Shown here one piece after another: positions 36,060 through 45,220 of a stretch of 64,000 bases of DNA. Source of the DNA: WJMT01 sp964456985. GTDB taxonomy: Bacteria; Acidobacteriota; Aminicenantia; Aminicenantales; Aminicenantaceae. The notes under the pieces are model-generated. The model did no database searches and was not told where the DNA came from. It was given only the letters and a program-made list of their open reading frames with translations. Numbering within the stretch: position 1 is the first letter of the stretch; each line of letters begins with the position of its first letter. The position numbers were made by a program, and so were the translations under genes. The stretch is taken from assembly GCA_964456985.1 (NCBI GenBank), contig CAYWDH010000008.1, forward strand, positions 25,224 to 89,223, in the 5' to 3' direction.

Positions 36060-37187
36060 TTATGGATTCTGATATTTTATTCTGTATACCTCAATGTATT
36101 GATCATAGTTGTCTAAGGTTATAGGCAAGATTCTGTAGATTTTTCCGTTGTTATAGATAATGTATCTTGATATTAGTTTAGTTGTGAATGACTGCAGCCA
36201 TTTTCCTTTTTTGTTAAAAATATCAATCGTGTTTTCATAATCAGGATTCATGTTGTCTTCATAGGTTTCTCCAGAGATCACCCATATGTTCTCTCTTTGG
36301 TCTTGAAACATATTTCTGACAACAGGAGGATTTTTGGGAAAAACTTTCTGTCCTTCTTTAATTTGTTTTTCATACATAGAGTAAAATCTGTCTCTTGCTT
36401 CTTTGGAATACTCTTTTAACTGATACTTCCTGCCGAATTTTAAGATCGGTTCACCTTCTTTAGTGTATTTGACTATAAAATATTTACTGAAATTGTTTTC
36501 GGGGAAATAAAACTCGCCGCTGTCTATAATGAGGAACCAATTAACCCAACTGAAATTATAATATGGTCCTTGAAAACCAGGCGAATATTTATATCTGAAT
36601 ATATCTTTTCCACTAGAGAATTTATGGTCCATTACACATAAGACAAATTCCAACTTTGTAAAAGTTCGATCAGCTTCCGCCCTAAGAACATAAAAGTCAT
36701 TACCGATACTTCTGAGCTTCAACCGATTTTCAATAAACGCATCGTGACTTGAAATGTATTCGCCTTTAAGATCGACTATTTTATATCCCCAATGCCCTTG
36801 AAAAACATATATTTTATCTTTTTTGATAACAAGAGCGTTTGGGCTGATAAATTCCCCCGGACCCTGTCCTTTTCCACCAAAGGATTTCACTAATTTTCCA
36901 TTGTCATCAAAAACCCATATTTTGCACTCGAAACTGTCCAGAATATACATATTGTTGTTTTCATCGAAATCGATCAGCTTGTATAAATCTTGAGACGAGT
37001 CTTTATTGAACAAGTTTATTTGTGTGACATCTATGTCATACAGTTTTTCTAGGTCTGCATATTCTTTTTCGGCAAATTTTGGCTTTGAACTGCTTACTTG
37101 AGCAACACCTTCTTTGTCAGATTGACATGAAACCAAGAAGATGCTGATAAATAAAAATACCATCGCTAAAAGTGTTGCTTTACGCAT
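36060..37187 (-). CDS. Six-bladed beta-propeller lipoprotein
   Basis: A 375-residue lipoprotein (lipobox F-L-V-S-C). Motif K-S-F-G-G-K-G-Q-G-P-G-E-F with the preceding blade strand I-W-V-F-D-D-N-G-K-L. It lies 51 bp downstream of the first operon gene and 2 bp ahead of the next. Charged region about residues 240-285 is specific to it. Function unknown. Confidence 0.8.
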   Translation of the reverse strand: MRKATLLAMVFLFISIFLVSCQSDKEGVAQVSSSKPKFAEKEYADLEKLYDIDVTQINLFNKDSSQDLYKLIDFDENNNMYILDSFECKIWVFDDNGKLVKSFGGKGQGPGEFISPNALVIKKDKIYVFQGHWGYKIVDLKGEYISSHDAFIENRLKLRSIGNDFYVLRAEADRTFTKLEFVLCVMDHKFSSGKDIFRYKYSPGFQGPYYNFSWVNWFLIIDSGEFYFPENNFSKYFIVKYTKEGEPILKFGRKYQLKEYSKEARDRFYSMYEKQIKEGQKVFPKNPPVVRNMFQDQRENIWVISGETYEDNMNPDYENTIDIFNKKGKWLQSFTTKLISRYIIYNNGKIYRILPITLDNYDQYIEVYRIKYQNP

Positions 37188-37238
37188 GGCTGACTCCTTC
37201 TAATTCATTGGAACCCTTTCACCTTTCAATTAAAAAGA

Positions 37239-38420
37239 TTAAAGATCATTCCAAATGATTTGATAGCGCTTTAAGAATTTATATCCTGTCTCTTCATCAT
37301 TGTACATGAGGTATATCTTATCCTTAATCATTATTTCAGGTCTGAGGTTCAACCAGACTTTAGCCTCATAAAATCCTTTCTGATTGAAAATATCATATGC
37401 TGTAAGAATTTGATTTTCTTCCTCTTTCTCCTCATGGGTTTCTACCCATAGATTTCCTGAATCATCAACGAGCATGCGGGAAGTGATTGTTTTCACAGAA
37501 GGCATTGACAATCTTCTGATCATCTTTTTTATGCCTTCTAAGGGGCGGTTGTCATAATAAGCATAAAACTCTTTGGCGTCTTTTTTAGTAAATGGGAGCG
37601 GTGTGTATGGCCGGTCAAATCTTCTTATGACTTTGCCCTCCTGGTTATAGATTTCTACTATATATTTATCATTAACACAGTGAAATAAATGTTGTCTCAA
37701 AGGATCGCCCGCAAAAATAGAACGAGGTGAATGAGGGGGATAGACGGCCATGGAAGTAATTGATTTTCCCGTTTTTATAGTATGTGTTTTAGATTTTTCT
37801 ACCCTGAATTCTCCGAATGAACGTATCTCATGGCCTTGAAAGTCATATTCTTTAACAAACAGCTTTCTCCCCTCCATGGGATTTTCTTCTCCGAATGCAT
37901 ACACAGTAAAAAGGCAGCTTGAGTCAGTGGCATAGATAAGTCCTCCCTGTCGCTCTGTCCAATGGTAACTTTCTATGTAATTACCCTTTATGTCAAATAA
38001 AGTTATCCTTCTTGTATTTCTATCCATTACAAACAGCCTTCCATCAGGTAGAATAGTCAAATTTCCAATAAATATAAACTCACCAGGGCCGTCGCCTTTT
38101 TTACCGATAGATTTGATGTATTTGCCGTTCGAATCAAAGATTTTAATGGATTGATCTAGATAATCCGCGATGTATATTCTTTCTTTTTGATCAACGGTGA
38201 ATTTTTGGGGGCGAAATAACATATCATACTCTTGCCCTCCTATAGATAGATCCTCCTCAAAAGTGATTGCCTTATCGGGATGTATAGGTGTTCCTGTATT
38301 ATGAACATACTGGATTCCATCAATAGTCTCAATACTGGCTTCATTTTCTAGCTTTTTGTTGCACCCAGAAAGAATCAAAAGAAGTGTGATTGTGATAATA
38401 ATAAGGATATTCCTCATCAT
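37239..38420 (-). CDS. Six-bladed beta-propeller lipoprotein (subfamily B), first of operon
   Basis: A 393-residue lipoprotein (lipobox L-I-L-S-G-C). Subfamily B features: I-E-T-I-D-G-I-Q-Y-V-H-N-T-G-T-P-I-H-P and the motif K-S-I-G-K-K-G-D-G-P-G-E-F. It leads the operon 38420-32274; AAAGGGAATG precedes the start. An alternative ATG three bases downstream would remove one residue. Confidence 0.8.
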   Translation of the reverse strand: MMRNILIIITITLLLILSGCNKKLENEASIETIDGIQYVHNTGTPIHPDKAITFEEDLSIGGQEYDMLFRPQKFTVDQKERIYIADYLDQSIKIFDSNGKYIKSIGKKGDGPGEFIFIGNLTILPDGRLFVMDRNTRRITLFDIKGNYIESYHWTERQGGLIYATDSSCLFTVYAFGEENPMEGRKLFVKEYDFQGHEIRSFGEFRVEKSKTHTIKTGKSITSMAVYPPHSPRSIFAGDPLRQHLFHCVNDKYIVEIYNQEGKVIRRFDRPYTPLPFTKKDAKEFYAYYDNRPLEGIKKMIRRLSMPSVKTITSRMLVDDSGNLWVETHEEKEEENQILTAYDIFNQKGFYEAKVWLNLRPEIMIKDKIYLMYNDEETGYKFLKRYQIIWNDL

Positions 38421-38470
38421 TCCCTTTTTACTGATTTATTATATATGACTTAGCAGTCTTAAGTAAAGGG

Positions 38471-38513
38471 ATTAAATAAAGGGGACGTCATTATTTTGGG
38501 GGTAAAAATCTCT
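38471..38513 (+). repeat. Possible internally deleted repeat remnant
   Basis: ATTAAATAAAGGGGACG joins directly to TCATTATTTTGGGGGTAAAAATC. The first part resembles the 5' start of the interspersed repeat and the second its 3' end (CATGATTTTAGGGCAAAAA), with the middle ~75 bp missing and no DnaA-box-like motif left. Confidence 0.5.
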
Positions 38514-38574
38514 AGTGTTAAGAATTCCTTAACTTATTGGACATACATGATTATAAGCAGAGCCTCAGGCTTTC

Positions 38575-40962
38575 CTACTCATACCTGAGGGAATCAGCAG
38601 GATTGCTGGAAGCCGCTTTGAGGGTCTGGAAAATGACAGATATCAGGGCGGCAAGCAGGGTCAGAAGGCCGGCGATCAGAAACGGCTGCACCCCAACAGA
38701 GGTCCGGTAGGCGAATCCCTGAAGCCACTTAAAAGCCGCGTAATAGGCGACCGGCCAGGCAATGAGATTGGCCGCCAGTACCCAACGGGTGTAGCTTTTG
38801 GTCAAAAGTGCTATGATCCCAAAAGCACTTGAGCCCAAAACCTTGCGGATTCCGATTTCCTTGGTACGCTGTTCCACACTGAACGAAGCCAGGCCAAAAA
38901 TACCGAGTCCTGCCACGAAAACCGTGAGCAGGCAGAAGGAAACCAAAAGGTTTGCCAGGCGGCGCTCTTCGTCATAGGAGAGATAGTCCAGCTCATCCAC
39001 AAATGAATAGTCGAAAATCTGACCCGGAAGCATTTCTGACCAAATTCCCCTGATTTGATTGAGGACTTGAGTTTCCTGGCCCTTGGGAAGACGGGCCACA
39101 AGATTTCGGGAGGTCTCGTCCGCAGTATGCAGAACCATAGGCAGAATTCGCGAATGAATGGAGTTGGTGTTCCAATCTTTTATTACTCCAATAATACGGA
39201 AAGCTTCGTCATCGCGGAAAAGCATGCTTCCAACCGGATTATCAAGCCCCAGTTCTTCTACGGCTTTTTGGTTGACCAGTACACTTTTTTGGTCAGCTAC
39301 TCTTCCTTCCTCGAAATTCCGGCCGGCCGTCATTTCGAGCCCCATAACTGAGACAAACCGGGCATCCACGTCCTGGGTTTGGACGATTTTTCCTTTTTCC
39401 TCAAGAGTCTCCTCGGTCTTATAAGTGCCTATGTTTCTATTTTGCCCGTAGGGAAAGCTGGCTGCATACGAAGCATTCACTGCATCTGTGCGGTTAATGA
39501 CCTGGTTTCTGAGAATAGCCGCATTTTTGAGCTCCCTGGCTTCCGAATTTCTCAAAAGGATCAGTCCTTCCCGGTCAAAACCCGGATCACGCATTTCCGA
39601 ATAACGTATCTGTTTGAGTACAACCAGGGTCCAGGCAATAAGGACTACAGCAATACAAAATTGAACACCTACCAGAATGCGGCGCAGACCGGACTTGGAG
39701 ATCTTGCCAGGACCTCCTGAGCGGAATACCATGGCAGCAGGAAAGCGTGACATAAGGAAGGCCGGATATGAGCCAGCAAAAAAGCCAACCAGAATGGTCA
39801 AGCCCAGTACGGCCGGCAGGATCCAGGGGGTTGAGAATATCCCGATATTGAGAGTCATCCCAAGATAATGGTCCAACTGCGGTTTAAATAGAGTGAAAAG
39901 AACCAGACCCAAAATCATAGCACTCGCAGTGAGAATCACAGATTCCATCAGAAACTGCCACACAAGCTGGGGGCGGTTGGCTCCACAGGTTTTGCGCACT
40001 CCCACTTCCTTCATTCGGCCGGAGATCTTGGCTGTGGACAAATTAATGAAGTTAATGGCGGCTATGATCAGAATAAGAAGTGCGGTTATGGAAAAAACAG
40101 CGATCCGGGTGATGCTTCCTGAATCGGCGATATCATTGTTCATGTCGTGGAGGGCGTTATCAATATAGATCCTTCTTAATGCATGGAGATAAAAGGAAGT
40201 CTTATCTGTTTCCTCAGAAAGATGGGTTTGGGCGAGAGCTGTTATCTTTTCATCCAGGCCTTCCGACAGAGCGTTTTCCTTGAGAAGGATGAAAGTGGTG
40301 AAAGAGCCCCAGCCTCGCCATCTCATCATAGATTCAGGCAGAGACTGTGTTAAAGAGGCAAAGGAAATAAGCATGGGGGTGCGCATGACCGTATTGGAAG
40401 GGATATTTTTCATAACTCCTGTGACCTTGAAATCAAATGTTTTGCCTATGGTCATACGAACCGTTTGTCCGTAAGGATCCTTGTCTCCAAAAAGTTTGTG
40501 AGCTGTGGTCTCGTCCATAACAACGCTGAAGGGATTTTTCAGTGCTTCTTCTTTATTGCCGCGCAGAAGCGGCAGAGAGAAGACCTTAAAGATTTCAGGA
40601 TCTGTGATAAACACCCTTTTTATGTTGAATTCCCGGTTCCCTGCCTCAAGGATTAGATTATACCTGCGAAGAAGACGGACGCTCTCTTCCACTTCAGGAA
40701 TGGATTCCTCGACAGCAGGGCCCAGAGGAGCGCATACTTCAGAGTTTTCCAAGGTTCGCCCTGCCATGGGATTTCGGCTGTTGATCCGAAATATTCGGTC
40801 TTTAAGCGGATGTGTGGTCTCAAAGCTCAGCTCATGGACAACAAATCCGAACATAAGCAAACAGGCTGCCAATCCCACTGCCAGTCCTGTGATGTTGAGG
40901 AAAGCGTATTTTTTGTTACGAAGGATATTACGATAAGCGGTTTTTAGATAGTTTTTTATCAT
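38575..40962 (-). CDS. FtsX/MacB-type ABC transporter permease
   Basis: A 795-residue permease without a prefix domain. N-terminal cytosolic/TM start M-I-K-N-Y-L-K-T-A-Y-R-N-I-L-R-N-K-K-Y-A-F-L-N-I-T-G-L-A-V-G, two MacB periplasmic domains alternating with FtsX-type TM blocks, and the coupling motif E-Q-R-T-K-E-I-G-I-R-K-V-L-G-S-S near the end; terminates N-P-A-D-S-L-R-Y-E. ATG 40962 matches the start position of related permeases; the longer ORF to 41109 begins at TTG and overlaps the next gene's promoter. No ATPase partner is nearby. Its promoter region is shared with the divergent gene at 41172. Confidence 0.85.
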   Translation of the reverse strand: MIKNYLKTAYRNILRNKKYAFLNITGLAVGLAACLLMFGFVVHELSFETTHPLKDRIFRINSRNPMAGRTLENSEVCAPLGPAVEESIPEVEESVRLLRRYNLILEAGNREFNIKRVFITDPEIFKVFSLPLLRGNKEEALKNPFSVVMDETTAHKLFGDKDPYGQTVRMTIGKTFDFKVTGVMKNIPSNTVMRTPMLISFASLTQSLPESMMRWRGWGSFTTFILLKENALSEGLDEKITALAQTHLSEETDKTSFYLHALRRIYIDNALHDMNNDIADSGSITRIAVFSITALLILIIAAINFINLSTAKISGRMKEVGVRKTCGANRPQLVWQFLMESVILTASAMILGLVLFTLFKPQLDHYLGMTLNIGIFSTPWILPAVLGLTILVGFFAGSYPAFLMSRFPAAMVFRSGGPGKISKSGLRRILVGVQFCIAVVLIAWTLVVLKQIRYSEMRDPGFDREGLILLRNSEARELKNAAILRNQVINRTDAVNASYAASFPYGQNRNIGTYKTEETLEEKGKIVQTQDVDARFVSVMGLEMTAGRNFEEGRVADQKSVLVNQKAVEELGLDNPVGSMLFRDDEAFRIIGVIKDWNTNSIHSRILPMVLHTADETSRNLVARLPKGQETQVLNQIRGIWSEMLPGQIFDYSFVDELDYLSYDEERRLANLLVSFCLLTVFVAGLGIFGLASFSVEQRTKEIGIRKVLGSSAFGIIALLTKSYTRWVLAANLIAWPVAYYAAFKWLQGFAYRTSVGVQPFLIAGLLTLLAALISVIFQTLKAASSNPADSLRYE

Positions 40963-41102
40963 CTTAAAATATAGACGTATCAAAAGGAAAATATGTTGCA
41001 AAATGATTATAAAAGTTAGAGATCGAATCGCTCGTCTCACCCAATCCAAAGAGGCTGACCACAAGAAAAAGATAAATAAGATGGTTTGATAAAAAAAAAC
41101 GC

Positions 41103-41157
41103 TTGACAATTAAAGCTTATTTAATTAAACTACTTTAAAATATAAAGTAGATTAATT
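41103..41157 (+). promoter_or_regulatory. Promoter with 15-bp inverted-repeat operator
   Basis: TTGACA at 41103-41108 followed by AATTAAACTACTTTA (41123-41137) and TAAAGTAGATTAATT (41143-41157), arms matching at 14 of 15 positions. It probably controls 41172 and its winged-helix partner. Confidence 0.6.
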
Positions 41158-41171
41158 GTAAAGGAGGAGAT

Positions 41172-41774
41172 ATGAACGAGGTGAACGCAAATGAGGAAAT
41201 AAGATTCATTAAGGAGATGATCGAAAGAACAAAAGAAATCACAGCCGGTTCCTGGATGTTCTTCCTCATCTGGGGCATCATGGCCATGGTGGGAGTGATT
41301 GGTATGTATGTCCTGGTGTTCTTAGAGATGTATCAGTGGATCTGGATCAATTGGATTGTATTTATGACCATTGGGGTCATCTTCACGCTTATTTACGCAG
41401 GGAAGCTGGAACGGAGGGAAGGAGTGAAGTCGTATTCACAGAAAATCACCACTCATTTGAGCATTGCTTGCGGAGTTGGATTTGTCCTGGTGGGATTTAT
41501 ATTTCCGGTTTTGAACCTCTATTCGTGGGGATTGATTCCTGTGCTGGTGGCTCTCATCGCGGGTGTTTTGGTCTATATCATGGGAGGGATCTATGAATGG
41601 AACCTGTTGAAGTGGTGTGGAGTTGTCTGGTGGGCAGGTGCACTGGGGATGATTTTTCTTCAAGAGGAATACAGAGCCATTCTCTTTATTCCCCTGATAT
41701 TGATCGGGTACATCATGCCGGCACTGGTGCTCCGGTCCTTATATCAGAAACAGAGTAAGAAAAATGCCTCCTGA
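41172..41774 (+). CDS. Membrane protein paired with a winged-helix regulator
   Basis: A 200-residue protein with six hydrophobic segments and a basic end (Y-Q-K-Q-S-K-K-N-A-S). The N-terminal 22 residues are charged and helical. No specific family is recognised. A strong AAAGGAGGAGAT site precedes the ATG. It overlaps the next gene by 11 nt, so they form a two-gene operon; the product may be the regulator's membrane partner or target. Confidence 0.75.
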   Translation: MNEVNANEEIRFIKEMIERTKEITAGSWMFFLIWGIMAMVGVIGMYVLVFLEMYQWIWINWIVFMTIGVIFTLIYAGKLERREGVKSYSQKITTHLSIACGVGFVLVGFIFPVLNLYSWGLIPVLVALIAGVLVYIMGGIYEWNLLKWCGVVWWAGALGMIFLQEEYRAILFIPLILIGYIMPALVLRSLYQKQSKKNAS

Positions 41775-42066
41775 AAAACTGGCTGAACTTGATCCTGTTA
41801 TCCACTCTCGGACTCGGCTGGCTGTTCTGTCCATTTTGATTTCTGTAGATGAGGCCAGCTTTACTTATTTGAAAGAGACCATCGGAACAACTGATGGGAA
41901 TTTAAGCGTGAGTCTTTCCAAACTAGAGGAGGCAGGATATATATCTATCAAGAAAAGTTTTAAAGGGAAGAAGCCTTTGACAACCTGTAATATTAGCGAA
42001 AAGGGGAGGAAAGCTTTCTCAGATTATGTGAAAACCCTTGAAACCTATATCGATTTTAATAAATGA
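41764..42066 (+). CDS. Winged-helix DNA-binding protein (HTH_34/MarR-like)
   Basis: A 100-residue protein with H-S-R-T-R-L-A-V-L-S-I-L-I-S-V, F-T-Y-L-K-E-T-I-G-T-T-D-G-N-L-S-V-S-L-S-K-L-E-E-A-G-Y-I and a basic wing K-G-K-K-P-L-T-T, the layout of the short 'winged helix DNA-binding domain' regulators. It probably binds the inverted repeat at 41123-41157 ahead of its own operon. ATG chosen overlaps the end of the membrane protein gene. Confidence 0.82.
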   Translation: MPPEKLAELDPVIHSRTRLAVLSILISVDEASFTYLKETIGTTDGNLSVSLSKLEEAGYISIKKSFKGKKPLTTCNISEKGRKAFSDYVKTLETYIDFNK

Positions 42067-42119
42067 TTTTTAGTTTATTAATGTCAACGGGCATAAAGGG
42101 ATGGCTTCGGTCTGCCGTA

Positions 42120-44693
42120 TCACTCATAGCGCAAGGAGTCAATGGGATTCGCCATTGCATTTTTTAAGGAGTGATAGCTTACTGTAAGCAAAGCTATGAT
42201 CAGAGTCAGTCCGGCAGCAGCTACAAAAGCCGTTGGGCCAATGCTTATTTTATAGGCAAAATCCTGCAGCCATTTGTACATCACAAAGTAGGCTAAAGGC
42301 CAGGCTATCACATTGGCCACAAGAATCCACTTGAGAAACTCCCAGGTGATCATCGAAACAATTCTTGAGCTTGAAGCGCCAAGTATCTTTCGAATCCCGA
42401 TCTCTTTGGTTTTTTGTTCTGTTGTGTACGATGCCAGTCCGAAAAGGCCCAAGCAGGCAATGGCAATTGAGATCAAACTGAAACCATTGAAAAGCTTCCC
42501 CAACTGCCGTTCGGATGTATACTGCTGGTTAAATACTTGATCCAGAAAAAGATAATCGAACGGGATGCCCGTTGAGAAGGTTTTATAGGAATCCTCGATT
42601 TGAGCTAATGCTTTTTGTATGTGTAACCCATCGATCTTGATGAAGGCATACTGGTGCCAGGGTTTGTACATCCTGAAAACAAAAGGACGTATTTGCGTAT
42701 GAAAGGAGCGGGAATGGAAGTCTTTGACCACTCCGATGACACGGGCGTTTCGGAACGACTCGGGCCATGCAGGATGATTCATGTAAATCTTTGTGTTGAT
42801 CGGATTTGCGATTCCCATCCGCTTGGCTGCTGTTTCATTGATAACACAGGCTGTTGTTTCATCTGTCGGGTATTGTTTGGAAAAGGCGCGTCCCTGAAGA
42901 ATGGGCATGTTGAATGTCTTAAAAAAGTCATAGTCCACACAGGTGTAATCCACAGACATCATCTCATCAGTCGTGTTTCCTTCCCAGTTGATCTGTATGT
43001 TATCAGCCACACGAAAAGGAGGTTGGGCGGCTGAAGTGACATTTATTATCTCTGGATGTTTAAGGAGGGAATTTTTGAATGTCTCAAACTTGGGTATAAA
43101 ATTCGGATAAACATAAGCAGCGACGATCTGCTCTCGGTCAAGCCCTAAATCTTTCTTTTGAATATAACGGAGCTGCTGGGAGACCAGAAGAGTACAAATA
43201 ATCATACCTACAGAGATGGAGAACTGGACTATGATCAAGGTCTTGCGAACGCCTCCGCCCTTGTTTTTGAACGAAAATCGGTTTTTGAGGATTTGAGCAG
43301 GCTGGAAGGAAGAGAGAAAAAGTGAAGGATAGATTCCTGCCAGAATTCCTGTTCCCAGCATTATAAGTAAAAGAGTTAAAACTATAGGGATATTGGCTCC
43401 TGATATGAGGGTCAAGGATTTTCCGGTGAATTGGTTAAAAGAGGGAAGAAAGAGCTCCACGGCAATAAGAGCTAAGATAAACGCGAAAAAGGTAATGAGC
43501 ACAGCTTCTCCCAAAAACTGACGTATGATTTGTCGCCGTTGGGCACCAATGACCTTGCGCATGCCCACTTCCTGGGCTCGCCTTGAGGATTGAGCGGTTG
43601 CCAGGTTCATGAAATTGATACAGGCCATTAGCAGAATAAAAACGGCAATTACAGAGAACATGGTGACCTTTTTGACCTGTCCCGGACGTCCCAGTTCATA
43701 CAAATGAATACGGGTGAGAGGCTGGAGCTCCGGAACATAAGTCGTTTCCGGGCTGACATTTTTTTTGTATATGCCTGCGATTTTTGCCTCAAAATCCGCA
43801 GGCGATACTCCCGGCTTAAGGAGAATATAATTAGGGCCTGACCATTCCTCCCACCGGGCTAGTCTGTCTTCTCCAAGGAATTCAATCCTGCTAATAAAGT
43901 CGAAGCGGAGATGGGAATTCATAGGAATGTTTTTAATAACACCTGTGACTGTAAAATCGTGATTGAGTTGAACCAGATGAAGGACTTTACCCATTGGGTC
44001 TTTTTCCCCGAAGTACTTTTGTGCTGTTTGTTTGGTGATGACAATGGAATACCTGTCTGAAAGGGCTGTTTCCGGATTACCTTCTAGGAACGGGAAAGAA
44101 AAGATCTTGAAAAAACTCGGGTCAGAAAGGTACATATAGGTTTCAGGGTAAATTTTATCCTGGTACCTCACGTGAGATCCGAACCAGGTGCAAACACGGC
44201 AGGCTTCTTCCACTTCCGGGTACTCGGATTTTAAAGCCGGTCCCAGAGCATATGTGATATTAAAGCCGGCATTTCCATCCTGCAGCCTGTTGAGGATGCG
44301 GTAAATCCGGTCTTTGTTCTGATGGAAACGATCAAAACTCAATTCATCTTTCACCCAGAGACCTATCAATATAAAACAGGCCATTCCTATCGTAAGCCCC
44401 AGGATGTTGATGAATGAATAGACTTTTCTTCGTTTGATATGACGCATTGCCACCTTAATATAATTTCTAAACATGTTTATCCCCCATATAAATGACTCGA
44501 GTGAAAAAGAGAAGAGGAGGAAGAGTCCCTGGGCTTGACATGAAAACCAGGCAAGTGTGGAGCCGAATTTCCCTGATGCTTTGGTGCAGCGGTCCTCCAG
44601 ATCTTCCTCTATGGAAGCCAACATCTCTTCGCCAGCAAACCACCTCAAGACAGAGAAGATCCATCGAGGTGGCTTGAGTTTACTATGATTCAT
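42120..44693 (-). CDS. FtsX/MacB-type ABC transporter permease with prefix domain
   Basis: An 857-residue permease with an N-terminal 'permease prefix domain 2' (P-P-R-W-I-F-S-V-L-R-W-F-A-G-E-E-M-L-A-S-I-E-E-D-L-E-D-R-C, split by hyphens), a linker TM near 50-75, then M-F-R-N-Y-I-K-V-A-M-R-H-I-K-R-R-K-V-Y-S-F-I-N-I-L-G-L-T-I-G and the standard two MacB and two FtsX parts. T-E-Q-K-T-K-E-I-G-I-R-K-I-L-G-A-S is the coupling motif. Its start overlaps the padR stop by 4 nt. No ATPase nearby. Confidence 0.87.
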   Translation of the reverse strand: MNHSKLKPPRWIFSVLRWFAGEEMLASIEEDLEDRCTKASGKFGSTLAWFSCQAQGLFLLFSFSLESFIWGINMFRNYIKVAMRHIKRRKVYSFINILGLTIGMACFILIGLWVKDELSFDRFHQNKDRIYRILNRLQDGNAGFNITYALGPALKSEYPEVEEACRVCTWFGSHVRYQDKIYPETYMYLSDPSFFKIFSFPFLEGNPETALSDRYSIVITKQTAQKYFGEKDPMGKVLHLVQLNHDFTVTGVIKNIPMNSHLRFDFISRIEFLGEDRLARWEEWSGPNYILLKPGVSPADFEAKIAGIYKKNVSPETTYVPELQPLTRIHLYELGRPGQVKKVTMFSVIAVFILLMACINFMNLATAQSSRRAQEVGMRKVIGAQRRQIIRQFLGEAVLITFFAFILALIAVELFLPSFNQFTGKSLTLISGANIPIVLTLLLIMLGTGILAGIYPSLFLSSFQPAQILKNRFSFKNKGGGVRKTLIIVQFSISVGMIICTLLVSQQLRYIQKKDLGLDREQIVAAYVYPNFIPKFETFKNSLLKHPEIINVTSAAQPPFRVADNIQINWEGNTTDEMMSVDYTCVDYDFFKTFNMPILQGRAFSKQYPTDETTACVINETAAKRMGIANPINTKIYMNHPAWPESFRNARVIGVVKDFHSRSFHTQIRPFVFRMYKPWHQYAFIKIDGLHIQKALAQIEDSYKTFSTGIPFDYLFLDQVFNQQYTSERQLGKLFNGFSLISIAIACLGLFGLASYTTEQKTKEIGIRKILGASSSRIVSMITWEFLKWILVANVIAWPLAYFVMYKWLQDFAYKISIGPTAFVAAAGLTLIIALLTVSYHSLKNAMANPIDSLRYE

Positions 44694-45019
44694 GATTCAA
44701 ATTCATTTTTCAGGTCAGGAACACCTGTCCAGACGGATTGAGTGACATGCTGGATCGCAGCCAATTTTTTTTTACCTAATTTGGTGAGTTGATAATAGAC
44801 GCGCGGACGCCCTCCTTTTTCAGCCGAGCCTTTAGCCTGGGAGGTGCAGACATATCCGTTTTTCTTCAGCCTGTTCAACGGGGCATAGATCGCCCCAGAC
44901 ATCCATTTGGCCCCAGTGTCCTTTTCTACCTGCTCCCTTATGGAAATCCCATAAGCATTGTCCTTGAGTTTCCAGATTGCCAGGAGCAGAATTTCTTCAA
45001 TTCTCGATAACATGTCCAT
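44690..45019 (-). CDS. PadR-family transcriptional regulator
   Basis: A 109-residue PadR protein: I-L-L-A-I-W-K-L-K-D-N-A-Y-G-I-S-I, W-M-S-G-A-I-Y-A-P-L-N-R-L-K-K-N-G-Y-V and wing G-R-P-R-V-Y-Y-Q-L-T-K-L-G. It is upstream of and overlaps the permease gene by 4 nt and is expected to repress the operon. A GAGGAG site precedes the first ATG. Confidence 0.9.
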   Translation of the reverse strand: MDMLSRIEEILLLAIWKLKDNAYGISIREQVEKDTGAKWMSGAIYAPLNRLKKNGYVCTSQAKGSAEKGGRPRVYYQLTKLGKKKLAAIQHVTQSVWTGVPDLKNEFES

Positions 45020-45053
45020 GATATAACTCCTCTCTGAAAAATACGTTTTGAAT

Positions 45054-45107
45054 AATACGTATCATAGTATTCATAAAGCATTATATAATAAAAAAACATA
45101 ATGTCAA
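45054..45107 (-). promoter_or_regulatory. padR-permease promoter and operator
   Basis: On the minus strand TTGACA (complement of 45102-45107), 16-bp spacer, TATAAT (complement of 45080-45085). Near the start of transcription lies AATAC-N8-GTATT (45054-45071), a PadR-type inverted repeat. Spacing is suitable for repression. Confidence 0.65.
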
Positions 45108-45220
45108 GAGATAAAAAAATATTTTTTTTAATAGAAAAAAAGTTTAATATATATATGGTGACTTAAGATTTAATGATAAATTATGTTCAATAAGTTGAGT
45201 TCTTAAAAGGGGGTTTTTCG

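Noticed and set aside
40963..41109. TTG-started N-terminal extension of the permease at 38575
   Set aside because: It overlaps the divergent promoter and no ribosome site is present; related permeases start at the equivalent of 40962.
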